Positions 1-11,575 of a DNA stretch of 64,000 bases are shown here, in pieces. The notes beneath the pieces were generated by a model. It was not told the origin of the DNA. It made no database searches and saw nothing but the letters and a program-made list of their open reading frames with translations. The stretch comes from Clarkia xantiana subsp. parviflora (lineage: Eukaryota > Streptophyta > Magnoliopsida > Myrtales > Onagraceae): contig JAPTYO010000008.1 in the NCBI GenBank assembly GCA_036873135.1, positions 33,878,761 to 33,942,760 on the forward strand, read 5' to 3'. Made by a program: the position numbers and the translations under genes. Every line of letters begins with the position of its first letter. The first letter of the stretch is position 1.

Positions 1-342
1 CGAATGGTCAGTAGTGGAGGTTGCTTTACTGTGAGGAGATCCTTGTTCTAGTGATCAGAAAAAGAATTGGGAAAAAGTAAAAAAGGAATCATGCAAAAAG
101 CACATTTGTTTGAGACGAAGATCACACCACCTTATGTCAAACTACATCGTTTTAAACAGTATATATATATATATATGGAATTATTGGCCTTAAATTTATC
201 TTGCCCCTCAACTTTTTTCACAGTAGTTAAGATCCTCATCTTTCCAATAATTGCATTTATTTATGATATTGTTTTTCATGCTTTTGAACATTTTCTGAAT
301 TCCTTGTGATGATTGTTTTTTTTATGTATATATTTTTCCCAG

Positions 343-3300
343 GAATTGACGGAACTGGAGCAGGACTTGCTTTGCAGCACCCAAGTTTGGGGAAGTAAGC
401 ATTTGCCTACAGACAAGCCTTTTACTTCTTCATTCACATATTCGTATGAAGTTTAAAAACACAACATATAAATCTTAAAACTCATTTTGACATATTCTTG
501 TCATTGACTTTACTCTATGTTTACCTGTACTGTGTTTGTGGTTCTATGTATATTGACTGACTATTTTCCTTGTAAATTGAAGGGTTTTCGATATTTGGTG
601 CTTACACATTCCAGTTATGGATAGAACATCCTTTACAGGTTCGTACTCCATCATGTTTTTTTCAGTTTCTTGGCCAGCAAGTTATCGATTCAACATCCTT
701 GTAAATGTTTTTTTTTTAATCTCTTTTCAGGACTGGTAAAGTTGGTCGAGAGAACTGTGCATTCAGAAAGCAATCGTTGCCCAAACAGACCTATTTATGT
801 TGTGGGGGATTCTCTAGGAGGATGCATTGCTTTATCTGTTGCAGCACGAAACCCCAATATCGACCTTATACTGATTTTAGCTAACCCAGGTGAAATCGAT
901 ACTAAAGAAAACTTGCATCCCAAGTTATCATGATTGGTGGACGAAAATTTGATCTGATTAATGCTACTTGGTTATGTTTCTTATTCCTACAGCAACATCT
1001 TTTGATAAATCCTCGCTCCAAGCACTTGTTCCTCTTCTGCAGATGATGCCCGATCAACTCCAACTCGTACACCCATTACTATTGAGTTTGATGAGAGGTT
1101 CAAGTTCTTGTTTCTTAATAATCATTACATACATAAACATGATACTTAATGTTTTTGTACTAATACTATGATGTTAAAACATGTCTTTAGGCGATCCCGT
1201 CCGGGTTATAAGGGCCACTTCAGAGAAAGGACTATCACCAGAGCAAACAGTTGTAGATCTATCAAATGACCTCTTCACTATGTCTTCATACATCCCTGTA
1301 AGATTTGACACTAATTATAGTAAAACTTACGATAATATAATTATATCATCCTAGCTAGCTGATAAATAGTGGAGTTTTGCAGTGTAATATATGTTGAAGT
1401 ATAAAGATATATCACGCCTTGAGTTGACCTATCACCTTAAAGTTTTAGGACAGTTGGTCAATCTATACTTTCTCAATATATACCCGACCCATCGAATAGA
1501 CTCAACAAATAAATTACTACCATCAATTTTAGAAGTCACTAATAATCAATCACACACTATATTTATAATAGGTTGTAGCAGATATTCTACCCAAGACAAC
1601 ACTTCTATGGAAGCTTCAGATGCTTAAATCGGCTTCCGCATATACCAACTCACGCCTGCACGCGGTTAGAGCTCAAATTCTATTACTAATCAGGTTGGTC
1701 TTTCTATCGACAGCAATAACAATAATGATAACTTGCTAAGTTTGAGAAACTATTACTCTGTCATTCTAGTGGAAAGGATCAGCTACTTCCAAGTGAAGAT
1801 GAAGCTTCAAGGCTTTACCGTGCACTCTCAGGATGTGAGATCCGTAAATTTCAGGGAAACGGTCATTTCCTATTCTTGGTAAGCAATTTGAAGTTAGTTC
1901 AAACTTACGTAATTGCATGGTCGTCTCATTTGCTCGGGTTTGTATTTGAGGTAGGAGGATGATATCGATTTAGCTACTATAATAAAGAAAACTAGTTTCT
2001 ATCGTCGAATGAGAAAAACCGACATCGTTGCCGACTACTTGCCGCCGACCTATTCAGAATTCATCAACGCCTTCAACGCAGACAGGTAGATAATTCTTTG
2101 GCTTAAATGTCGTTTTCCTAATTAACTGATATTGTGCATAATGTACTGTTTGTTAGCTACGTCAATTTTTTTTGTTAAGTCTCAGTGCGAGCTTAATATT
2201 GTTTATGATCACCTAGCTTGGTCAATGATTTGATGGCGCCGGTGATGCTATCAACTTTAGAGGACGGAAGGGTAGTTAAGGGGCTCGCAGGGGTTCCTTC
2301 AGAAGGACCGGTCCTCCTAGTCGGTTACCACATGTTACTAGGTCTTGAACTTGTTCCTTTGATAGGGCAGTTCCTGCTGGAGAGAAACATACATGTTAGA
2401 GGGATAGCACATCCAATGTTGTTTGACAAGTACAAGGAAGGGTCGGCCCTCGATGCATCGGTTTATGACAAGTACCGCCTAATGGGAGCGGTGCCCGTTT
2501 CAGGATATAATTTCTTCAAACTTTTTAGGGACAATTCTCATGTCTTATTGTATCCGGGAGGTATGCGTGAAGCCCTACATAGAAAGGTAAGAGGGCACAG
2601 TAGTTTTGGTCTTTCCAACTTCTTTTTCAGTTACTTGTTTAACTTTCCAGAAAGCTGGGGGAGTGACTCATGCTCGAGTTTGTAGGGAGAACAATACAAG
2701 TTATTTTGGCCGGAGCAGGCTGAGTTTGTCCGCATGGCTGCAAGGTTTGGGGCCAAAATTGTACCCTTTGGGGTTGTTGGGGAAGATGATTTTGGTGAGG
2801 TTAGTTCAGAACACTCATATTTCAAGTCGCACTGAGTTAGTGCTGGTTAATAGAAAAAGCGCTGAACTGCTACGACAATTACAATGTTAGCGTTGCTACT
2901 GATCGACTAGACGACACATTTTCAGTCTTATAGCAGCGATATTGATTGAACCTCCCTCCTACTGCATGCATAATGATGAGTACTGTACACCCCCCTACCT
3001 ATTAACAATATCAATCGATCTCTGATTAATTTTGATATCGTGTTATCATGCCAGGTAGTAGTGGACTATGATGATTTAATGAAGATTCCTTACTTTAGGG
3101 ACTGGATAGTCAACAACACCGAAGAGAACATAAAACTTAGGTTGTCCCTAACCCTCTATGTGTGTGTTTGATGTTTCATGCATGCATGCAGCCTGCCTAA
3201 TGTGTAATGTCGTGGCAGAACCGAGTCGATTGGGGAGGTCGCGGAACAGCAGGTTCACTTGCCCGGAATCATGCCCAAAATTCCCGGTCGCTTCTATTAC

Positions 3301-3642
3301 TTCTTCGGGAAGCCGATAGAGACGCAAGGTACTTAGTTTAATAACTCTTCATTCTAATCTAATTAAACACCTGGTTTTACCGGTAAAAAGGAAATAGAAT
3401 TTGCGTTGGTTATCTAATGATCAACTGTGTGTGTGTGTGTCTGTTATTAAGGGAGGAAGGTGGAACTGAAGGATCGAGAAAATTCGGAACAAGTGTACAA
3501 GCAAGTGAAGTTGGAGGTAGAGAAGTGCATTGGCTACCTGAAACAAAAGAGGGAAAATGATCCTTACAGAAGTATATTCTCCCGCTTAATATTCCGAACT
3601 CTCTACGGCTCTGAATCCCAACTTCCCACATTCCACCTCTGA
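343..3642 (+). CDS. PES: Phytyl ester synthase / DGAT-like acyltransferase, 3' part (13 exons)
   Basis: Plastid-type esterase/lipase/acyltransferase that in characterised members esterifies phytol and diacylglycerol with fatty acids, notably during chlorophyll breakdown. Exons as read: 343-394, 583-638, 731-889, 993-1097, 1191-1297, 1572-1693, 1770-1878, 1955-2085, 2217-2586, 2686-2799, 3055-3140, 3219-3328, 3452-3642; all junctions are GT-AG and the frame is continuous for about 569 residues to TGA at 3640. The N-terminal half is an alpha/beta hydrolase: an LPGID-like start (GIDGTG), then GDSLGG with the likely nucleophile serine in exon 3. The C-terminal half is the acyltransferase-like part: GYHMLLGLEL, LLYPGGMREALH, FWPEQAEFVRMAARFGAKIV, PGRFYYFFGKPI, and the ending KREN-DPYRS. 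The start codon and plastid transit peptide lie upstream of the window; bases 1-342 read as intron. No internal stop or frameshift is seen, so the gene is probably functional. Family assignment is firm; which paralogue it is cannot be said. Confidence 0.9.
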
Positions 3643-3709
3643 TCTTCATTATACAACTTCACTTACTGTTGCACTAGCTAGTGCATACATATATACAGTT
3701 GCTGGTTTT

Positions 3710-3715
3710 AATAAA
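3710..3715 (+). terminator. Candidate poly(A) signal of the PES gene
   Basis: AATAAA lies 68 bases after the stop codon in AT-rich 3' flank. This is the only canonical hexamer close to the gene end. Position is seen; function is inferred. Confidence 0.45.
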
Positions 3716-3926
3716 AATATTGTATCTCAATCAATCATAATACAATACAGCAACAGCAGGGAGTATAATTTCTTCATCATTCTTCCTATATTCAATTTCC
3801 GTATCTCCATGGCTGCCTCAACCAATCTTTCATACACAATTAAAGCTACACACCTGCCTTACAAGCTTACCACCTATTCTACGTGGAGAAGACAATTTAA
3901 CACCTTGTTTGGTTATGATCATTTTT

Positions 3927-4239
3927 GTCACGCCCAAAAAACTACCCTAAAAGTTAGGGGTCGAAAATCAAAGGGCACGGTCAAAAATCTCTCAAAAAAA
4001 AATCAACAGTAGCAAAAAGAGAGAATAAGAGAGAAATTAAAAATAAAAAAAATAATAAAAAAATTCCGCTAGGTAATCGCGCTATGCACAACTTAGGCAA
4101 AAATTAGGGACACATGTTTCATGTACAGATTGTACAGCGCAACGCAATTGCATATATGCTAGTTTCCATGCCAGTCCAGGCACCACACCAGACGGTCTCC
4201 AGCAGTTTCGTGATTACGCTGTTAGTTGCCATGTCAATC
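3927..4239. other. Start of repeat-derived block, unassigned
   Basis: Sequence beginning TGTCACGCCC, followed by purine-rich and A-rich DNA and then GC-richer DNA leading into the minisatellite. TGTCACGCCC resembles the start of some plant gypsy LTRs, but no matching second LTR or primer site was found. The preceding 3643-3926 is 3' flank of the PES gene with nothing further recognised. Confidence 0.25.
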
Positions 4240-4830
4240 CAGGCATCAACTCAAGATGACGTTTTAGTCATCGCCACCAGAGGCACCATCAAAGGTTTTC
4301 CGGTACGGTCTGACGTAGAGGTCTTCTGTCACCACTCGTCGCTAGAGGCATCACCAAAGGGTCTCCGGTACGGTCTGACGTAGAGGTCTTCCACCACCAG
4401 AGATATCACCAGAGGTTTTCCGGTACGGTCGGACGTAGAGGTCTTTCTTACCACTTGCCACTAAGGCACCGCCAAAGGTTCTCCGGTACGGTCTGACGTA
4501 GAGGTCTTCCGCCACCAGAGTTATCACCAGAGGTTTTCCAGCACGGTCTGACGTAGAGATCTTCCGTTACCACTTGTCACTAGAGGCATCACCGAAGGGG
4601 TTCTCCAGTACGGTCTGACGTAGAGGTCTTCCGCAACCAGAGATATTACCAGAGGTTTTTCGGTACGGTCTGAAGGAGAGGTCTTCCGTTACCACTTGCC
4701 ACTAGAGGCACCACCAAAGGTTCTCCGGTACGGTCTGACGTAGAGGTCTTCCGCCACCAGAGATATCACCAGAGGTTTTCCGGTACGGTCTGACGTAGAG
4801 GTCTTCTGTTACCACCCACCACTAGAGGCT
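4240..4830. repeat. GC-rich minisatellite, unit about 119 bp
   Basis: The block CGGTACGGTCTGACGTAGAG recurs about every 53 and 66 bases alternately, giving a compound unit of about 119 bp built from two related halves (one carrying CACTTGCCACTAGAGGCA, the other GCCACCAGAGATATCACCAG). About five compound units are visible with substitutions. Short ORFs across it are repeat-driven and contain stops, so they are not called as genes. Confidence 0.8.
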
Positions 4831-4839
4831 TTTCCTCGT

Positions 4840-5095
4840 CGCTCGCCACTAGAGGCACCGCCGACCGAGGCTTTACTTTTCCGCACGCCACTGGAGGCTT
4901 TACTTTCTGCACCACCAACAGGGGCACCGCCGACCGAGGCTTTACTTTTCTGCACGCCACTGGAGGCTTACTTTCTGCACCGCCAACGGAGGCACCGCCA
5001 ACAGGGGCACCGCCGACCTAGGCTTTACTTTTCCGCACGCCACTGGAGGCTTTACTTTCTGCACCGCCAACAGGGGCACCCCCGACAGAGGTTTT
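4840..5095. repeat. Second tandem repeat, unit about 69-80 bp
   Basis: Three copies of a unit containing GAGGCTTTACTTTTC, CACGCCACTGGAGGC and GCACCGCCAACAGGGGCACC. It directly follows the 119-bp minisatellite and precedes the polypurine tract of the LTR, so both arrays probably belong to the internal 3' region of one retrotransposon. Confidence 0.7.
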
Positions 5096-5223
5096 ATCGT
5101 TTCAGCACTAGTCAAAATAAGTGTATGAGCCACCTTGAAGACTTCAAAATAGAAGAAGTCAAAATCGGTGTTTTCTTGTCTTTGGACAAGCCCCCCTCGA
5201 ACAAGTTCTGTGGTGGCATAACC

Positions 5224-5690
5224 AAAGAGGGGCAAACTGTAAACACTCGATTTTGACCCGGACGTAACGTCATTACATGTGACGTGTCATTTTCAGATGT
5301 GTCACGTTACGAAATGTTCAAAAATGCTCATGTGCATATTAACGTAAATAAATAAATAAATATATTTTTAAAATATCTCGGATATATTCGAAATATATAA
5401 AAATATATATAGGTAATAGTTATTTATCTGTAAGATAATTATCTATAGGTATTATCTCCTATTATTTAGTGATAATTATCTGTAGATATTTATCTGTAGA
5501 AATTTATCTGTCAGTTATTTAATTATTTTAAGATTTAGTAAATTTTATCTGTAATCTATGTGAGTCCTACTATAAATAGAGGTCCATTGTAAAGCAGGTG
5601 GAAAAATTCAGAAAAAGAAGAAACACACAGAAATAAATAAAAGAACATCCCTTACCCGGGGATTTGGCTGACATAGTTCTTACTTGTTTT
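5224..5690 (+). mobile_element. Polypurine tract plus gypsy-type LTR (3' LTR or remnant)
   Basis: The polypurine tract AAAGAGGGGCAAAC at 5224-5237 is followed directly by TGTAAACACTCGATTTTGAC, a typical LTR start at 5238. The LTR has a palindromic ACGT-rich head, an AT-rich middle, a TATA box (TATAAATAG near 5571) and an AATAAATAAA signal near 5632. The exact end is uncertain; GGCTGACA near 5673 could close it. The 5' LTR and coding domains are not present, so this is the 3' end of a larger, deleted element. Confidence 0.6.
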
Positions 5691-5702
5691 TTTATTCGTT
5701 AA

Positions 5703-6119
5703 GAGCATCCACAATGGTTTTACATAAATTGTATTCTTTAAAGTTACCACGTAGACATTTATGTACACTTTAAGTAATACGTAAATTTAAGACACACGTA
5801 AAAAATATTTTCTCTGCAATCGTATTACTTAAACATATTCCTTAAATATATTTTATTATTAAATTTTCCAACAATCACCAATAAGATATTAGCATTAATT
5901 ATAAAATGAATTAATTTATAATAAAAAATTGGTTACGTAATACATAGTGCATTACTTAAATTTAAGGAATGCTTTATGTAAAAACATAAATTTACGTGTG
6001 GGTCCCATCTTTAAGGAATGCTATGTAAAACCACTGTAGATAGTTTTTGTTGCTTTACTTAAATAAACATGTAGGACCCACGTTTACGTAATCTTTACGT
6101 AATACCACTGTGGATGCTC
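5703..6119. mobile_element. Harbinger/Tourist-like MITE, 417 bp
   Basis: Terminal inverted repeats GAGCATCCACAATGG at 5703 and its mirrored end CCACTGTGGATGCTC at 6119 differ at one base. The element is flanked by the trinucleotide TAA on both sides (5700-5702 and 6120-6122), the target duplication expected of PIF/Harbinger MITEs. The interior is AT-rich with further inverted homology (GGGTCCCA versus AGGACCCAC) and has no coding capacity. Confidence 0.85.
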
Positions 6120-6320
6120 TAATAGGCTTGTTTATATTATTGTTATTATTAAACCATAAATTTTCTTCCTTAAAACAGCTTGATCACCATCCCAGCAGCC
6201 ACACCAAATTACGAGTGAATGGCTTCATCTTGGTTCAGATGGGAGACGTATGTATGTTAGGTTTGTTCCATGATTATTATTATTATTATCCCTTAACAGG
6301 TTTGAAGAATATGCAAAATA

Positions 6321-8090
6321 TCTACTACATAATTAAAAGAGGGAGTGGCCCTCACCCCGAAAAAAGACGGCTCTTCAGATGTCAGCGTAAAATTTCATTG
6401 CAACTGCTCACTCACACTCATTTCAGACCATCGTCGGTTGCGACTCTTTAGTTCAATTGCTGGTGCTTCTCATCTGGCCACCGCACGTTGCTGCTTCCGC
6501 TCGCTGGCCGTACTGCCCACCCACCGTTATACTGCTTCTGTTCGTGTGTCGGCCCGTCTCCTTCCGGTGCAGTCTGCAGATTCAATTCATTACGAATAAG
6601 GTATTGATTTGTGTTTATGCTTAATTTCCTAATTTTCCTCTCGTCACCGATACCGTACACATGCCGCTCGCCCTCCGCCTACTTCCATTGCTCCAGATTT
6701 TGCGAGTTACAGTTTCAGGGGTTGATTTCTGCATCATTCTAGATGAGATTTTTACATATTTACAAAATTAAAGTCTGGCAAATGATTTAGCAAAATTCTA
6801 TGTTGTAAGAAATTTTATTCATTTGAAATCACGGATTCATCTACTGCATTCAGGCTTCCATCAACACTCACTTTAAGGAATATGGACTGGTATGTATTGA
6901 AGTTTTTATTTATTTGTATGTCTGCTTCAATTCTACTTTTTGGACCAAAGGATTCATAAAACCTACGGTTTTTTTCTTTAACTAGGTACTACTGATCTTT
7001 TGATTGCAGTGATACAAAACCCCTTTCCCTCTCTCTTGATCCACCTTCCTCCACCATGAAACATTCTACAGTGGCACGTTTTGAATCTTCTCCATACCAA
7101 CTTCATTCACGCTCTTCTTTTTGTGGAGTAATCTCAGTGGAATTATAATTGGTCAGACTTTGGTGTTATTTTGCTCGATAATTCGCTAATTTCTGATTTT
7201 CATGTTCAGATTTTTACATTCTGGTTAGTATCTGTTGTTAATTCGTTCAATGATTGGTTGATTTCTGATTTGTATGTTCAATTTTTAGGTTCATTGTGAA
7301 GTTGATTGCTTGGGTATTTTACTATGAAACCAATTAAACCTATTGCACTCTCTATTCTTATCCGTGTTTGCTACCCAAGTCCGTCTTGTTGTCATGCCCC
7401 GAAGACAATGCTCTCATTTTCTATATTCTTATCTTTCAATTAATTTTCTAAATGCCTTGGTAATTTGATTTACCGTAATAAGATAAACCAACTTACTATG
7501 ATCAGTTGGTCGTATGAGTTAGAATCCTAACAAGCATTCTAAGGTTATGGTCATTTATCTATTATCGTATTACTGTATAGTAAGTCTAGAGCCATTATTG
7601 TTTGTTGAAATGCTAATGATTTTTATTGTTACTGCAGAAACTAAATGCTTCTTATTGAGAGCTAGATGCGGGAAATAATAGGGTAAATGAGTTGAAGAAG
7701 TTATACAAGAAGGATGGGAACTCAGAAACTGAGTGATGGTGAATTAGATAGCTCGACCACAAGGACAGTGTACAAGTGGCAACTCGAACAACATCTTTGA
7801 GATTGAATTGCAGTTATGTATTGCATTGTAATGCATTTTGTCGATTATAAGTTGATAATTTTCACAATTATTCACATTTGGTGCAATGTTGAGAGTAATG
7901 ATAGGTTGTGTAATGATGATCCAAATGTATGGTAGTTCTAGGATTATTTAAGCTTTCATTATGTTAATTGTTGAATACTCGTTCGTTCCTTTTGTGCTAT
8001 ATTATTTTTCAAATTAGATGCATTTGTACTACGAATATAAACTTTACATATTGCGGCAGGCGCGTACAACGTACGCGCTGAAAACTCTAG
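6321..8090 (+). mobile_element. Non-autonomous Helitron, 1.77 kb
   Basis: The 5' end reads A|TCTACTACATAATTAAAAGA, a typical plant Helitron start. The 3' end has a perfect 8-bp hairpin (GCGCGTAC-AAC-GTACGCGC, 8060-8078) followed 8 bases later by CTAG at 8087-8090, with host A before and T after, as expected for A-T target insertion without duplication. No Rep/helicase coding is present. Short ORFs at 6345-6599 are GC-richer than the surroundings and could be captured exons, but I recognise no protein. Confidence 0.75.
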
Positions 8091-8589
8091 TATATATATA
8101 TTATATACTCCCTTTAACTATTTTTTTTTATGAACACTTTAACTATTCAATTTTGTATCTTTTGCGGGTGAAATTTATTGTTCTTTGTTTTGATATAAGT
8201 TAATTTTACCTGATAGTTTAATTTTAGTTTTAATTTTTTGCTATACAGCTGATATATAAGATGAGTTAATTGTGATTAGATATTTGAATTGTGGCAAATT
8301 TAGTGAATTGAGTATCGAAAGGACGATATTATTACTATGTGTTTTAATTCGTAATAGAACCCCCGAACTCGAATTTTTTATCGTAGACCAATTTTAGACC
8401 TAGGTTTAACTCACATTTCACTTAGGCAATTTAGGTTTCTAGTTATCCTTAATTAGCTAGTGGCGACTCTTTTTTTTCAAAATCCGCGTTTTCAAAACGT
8501 AATCCGCCTTAGGTTAGATTTAGGTCTGACAGCTATCTCAAGTCCACGATATATCATGTTCTGTAGCTTCATTGGAGGTCATCCAACCA
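8091..8589. other. AT-rich spacer with possible gypsy LTR/PBS debris
   Basis: Contains AGAACCCCCGAACTCG near 8356 and GTGGCGACTC near 8461, phrases often seen near the ends of plant gypsy LTRs, but no paired LTR. Nothing else is recognised. Confidence 0.3.
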
Positions 8590-9675
8590 GCTGACAGCAT
8601 ACTTTGATGCAGATATTGCAAGAAGTAAGGAGAACTACATGTCGACCTCGACATACATACTTTGTTGGGTTAAAGGTCCTTTTGGTACCACATGTTTGCA
8701 AAAATTACACTGTTCATACCACTAGTATTTTTTCGTACCGAATTGGTACCATATGTTTCCAAACCTTACTGTTTTGGTACCTCCGTTAGGGTTCCGTCAA
8801 AAACGGTCGTTAAATGGCATGTGCCATGCACGTGACCAGCCCAAAACTTTCAATTTTGTTACAATTTAGTCCATCTAATACATCCCTAACTTTTATTTTG
8901 TTCAATTTAGTCCTAAAACTTCAAAATCAAATCATTTCCCCAAATTGACCTAGCCGGACCTAGCCATGGGCTAGGTCCGACCCTGGGTCGTGGTCACCGG
9001 ACCCAGGGGACCCTGACCCAGGGTCGGACCTAGCCCTAAGCTAGGTCCGGCTAAGTCAATTGGACCTAGCCCCAATTTAACTCAATTGGGGCTAGGTCCC
9101 AATTGACCTAGCCGGACCTAGCCTAGGGCTAGGTCCGACCCTGGGTCGGGGTCGCCTGGGTCCGGCGACCATGACCCAGGGTCGGACCTAGCCCTAGGCT
9201 AAGTCCGGCTAGGTCAATTTGGGAAAATGGTTTGGTTTTGAAGTTTTAGGACTAAATTGAACAAAATAAAAGTTAGGGATGTATTAGATGGACTAAATTG
9301 TAACAAAATTGAAAGTTTTGGACTGGTCACGTGCATGGCACATGCCATTTAACGGCTGTTTTTGACAGAACCCTAACGGAGGTACCAAAACAGTAAGGTT
9401 TGGAAACATATGGTACCAATTCGGTACGAAAAAATACTAGTGGTATGAACAGTGTAATTTTTGAAAACATATGGTACCAAAAGGACCTTTAACCCTACTT
9501 TGTTTGGGATCCAATGTTATATCATTGGCTCGAGAAAATAAGATGTTTCTTTTTTCAAAATCTACAACTGAAGCAGAGTATAAAGCCCTTGGTGCTGCAA
9601 CTTCAGAAATTGCTTAGGTGCTCTCTCTTCTACGAGAACTTAGAATTTTTCTAAATCAATTACCAACCATATTAT
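8590..9675 (+). pseudogene. Copia RNase H fragment, split by a MITE
   Basis: Conceptual translation before the MITE gives LTAYFDADIARS...STSTYIL, and after it gives a stretch ending STTEAEYKALGAATSEIA, stop, then LLRELRIF. These match the copia RNase H blocks (DADWAG and STEAEY). The reading frame rejoins across the MITE when one copy of the 9-bp duplication is removed. It contains at least one stop codon and lacks all other pol domains. It is cut at 9675 by a family-L LTR. Confidence 0.75.
8667..9495. mobile_element. Mutator-type foldback MITE, copy 1 (829 bp)
   Basis: Begins GGGTTAAAGGTCCTTTTGG and ends with the inverted match AAAAGGACCTTTAACCC. It is flanked by a perfect 9-bp duplication TACTTTGTT at 8658-8666 and 9496-9504, the signature of the Mutator superfamily. 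Long arms (over 250 bp) fold back on each other, and the centre is made of shorter palindromes of GACCTAGCC/GGCTAGGTC and CCCTGGGTC. There is no coding capacity, so it must depend on a transposase elsewhere. Confidence 0.93.
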
Positions 9676-10273
9676 TGTTGGCATTTGGAGATTAGGCCAC
9701 CGTAAATAGAAGCCAATTAATATAAGACTGTTACTTGAGTTAATTTGGTAAAATTGCATTAGGCATTTTGGGCCAGGCCTAAAATCTCAATGGACATGAG
9801 AAGCCCAAAATTGGGACTCCCTTCTCATAAGTGGCCGGCTGAAACTTGCATTAGGGTGAGGTGGGTTTTGACCCACCTCCTCTTATAAATAGGGAGTGTC
9901 AGGGATTAATTTAGGGTTAACCACCTAGTCATATTCTCCTAAGTGTTGAGACAAAGAAATCCCTCCTCCCTAGTGAAAGTTTCGGCCGAACCATATCCTA
10001 GCCAAGAAGGTGTCAAATTACTTCGAGCAATTACTCCGGAGATCCGTCCCTGCTAAAGAATCGACAATAGGCTTTGCTCTGGAGACCAATCCACGTAGGT
10101 ATTCTTTAACCATAATCCTTACAGGAACCGTCCGGCGGATCGAGAACTCCCATTGAAGATCTTGGGTCTATGGAAAGCATTGTAGGTATGTGCCCCTAAT
10201 TCCGCTGCGTAATTCTTTTACATAGCATGTACCTTGTTTTGTTTCCGTAGTATTTATCCCCTATAATCCTATA
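9676..10273 (+). repeat. Family-L 5' LTR (copy A)
   Basis: Starts TGTTGGCATTTGG. Carries a TATA box (CTTATAAATAGGG near 9892) and the family block TTCGGCCGAACC near 9982. Ends CCTATA just before the primer site. The five bases before it are ATTAT. Confidence 0.8.
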
Positions 10274-10274
10274 G

Positions 10275-10287
10275 TGGTATCAGAGTC
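10275..10287 (+). other. Primer binding site (tRNA-Met type)
   Basis: TGGTATCAGAGTC directly follows the LTR, the usual copia primer site complementary to the 3' region of initiator tRNA-Met. Confidence 0.8.
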
Positions 10288-10797
10288 TGTGTTAGGGAGT
10301 TCATAATTTTGATAAATTGGTGTTCTTGAGATTTTAGTAAAACTGATGGTTTTAGTAAAACTGATTTTTGTGAAATTGCTTTTGTTAAAACTGATGTTCA
10401 TAATTTTTTAAGAAAAACGTGACATTTATCCAAATTGAACATTAGATTATTGATCTTAATAAAATTTGATCTTGAAATTTGACCACTAGCCCTAAAAACA
10501 TGTTTCGGCTGAACCACTTAGGTTGAACAAAGTAAAATTTTTAATTTCTTAATCCCTAAGTAACTAAGGTTTTCGGTCGAACCCTAGAAATTTTAATTTT
10601 AAAATTTTGGCCGAAATATTTCTAGGTGAATTAGGTCACAATTAGGGCTAGATTCACAAGATAATTGTGATAATTACTATCGATATATTCTAGCATGATT
10701 TTAGGAATCTTGAATATTATTGATAGATTTTAGTTGCCTAAGATTGAGAAAATATATATTGTAGATAGAGTTTCCTAATATAGAATCTTGACAATAA

Positions 10798-10840
10798 ATA
10801 AAATATATATATATATATTTATATTTATTGATAATGGCTG

Positions 10841-10881
<41 letters not shown>

Positions 10882-10887
10882 CGCGCA
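10798..10887. repeat. AT/GT/GC dinucleotide microsatellite
   Basis: Runs of AT, then GT, then GCGC inside the family-L internal region. A similar AT run sits in copy B at 41400-41450. Confidence 0.9.
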
Positions 10888-11575
10888 AATATTGGAAATT
10901 ATTTTTATAATTAATGTTACTTGGTGGCTAAGTTAAGTTTCTAGTGGATTTTAAAACCCTACTTAGCCCACAAGAAACATTTCGGCCGAACCCTAAAGGG
11001 TTAATGGGCCGGTCCAATTTTGCACATCCAGGTTGGGTCGACTGACCTGGAAGACCTAGGGAACCCGAACCGGGACAACCCAACCGAACTGGGTCATGTT
11101 CCACGGGTCCAAACGGGGCGGGTCAACCAAACCGGATTTTCTCAATTGGTCCAACCCATCCGGGTCGGGTCGGACCGAGAAACTAAATGGGTCAAACCAA
11201 ACCGACCCGGTTTGCGTGAAGAAACAAATTCCTATTTTAAACTGAATCGGTCCAGCCGAAACATTTTAAGCCGACCCGAACCCGACGGGCTGAACCGGTT
11301 TAACCGGACCGGACCGTACCGAACCGGACTGCATTTGACTGAATTGAATCTTTAAATCGGACCGACCCGAGTCAACTGAAAATAGGATGGTCAAATTTTA
11401 AGATCCAAATGTTTTCGAACTTTAAAATTACCTACAGAATGCTCATTGGTTTAATAATTTCACATTTTAATTAAACCTGATGCCTAGTTTCGATTATGGG
11501 GATGGATCTCGGAAATACATTATTTTGGGACAGGGTCATTTAGTGGGTTGAAATGCAATTACTATTTAATTGATA

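Noticed and set aside
4240..5095. Possible CRISPR-like direct repeats
   Set aside because: Units are contiguous and degenerate with no unique spacers, in a plant nuclear context; it is a minisatellite.
11020..11355. 111-codon ORF rich in Asn, Arg and Pro
   Set aside because: It follows a GGGTC/CCGAACC simple-repeat tract in a non-coding LTR element, and the same tract in copy B is not open.
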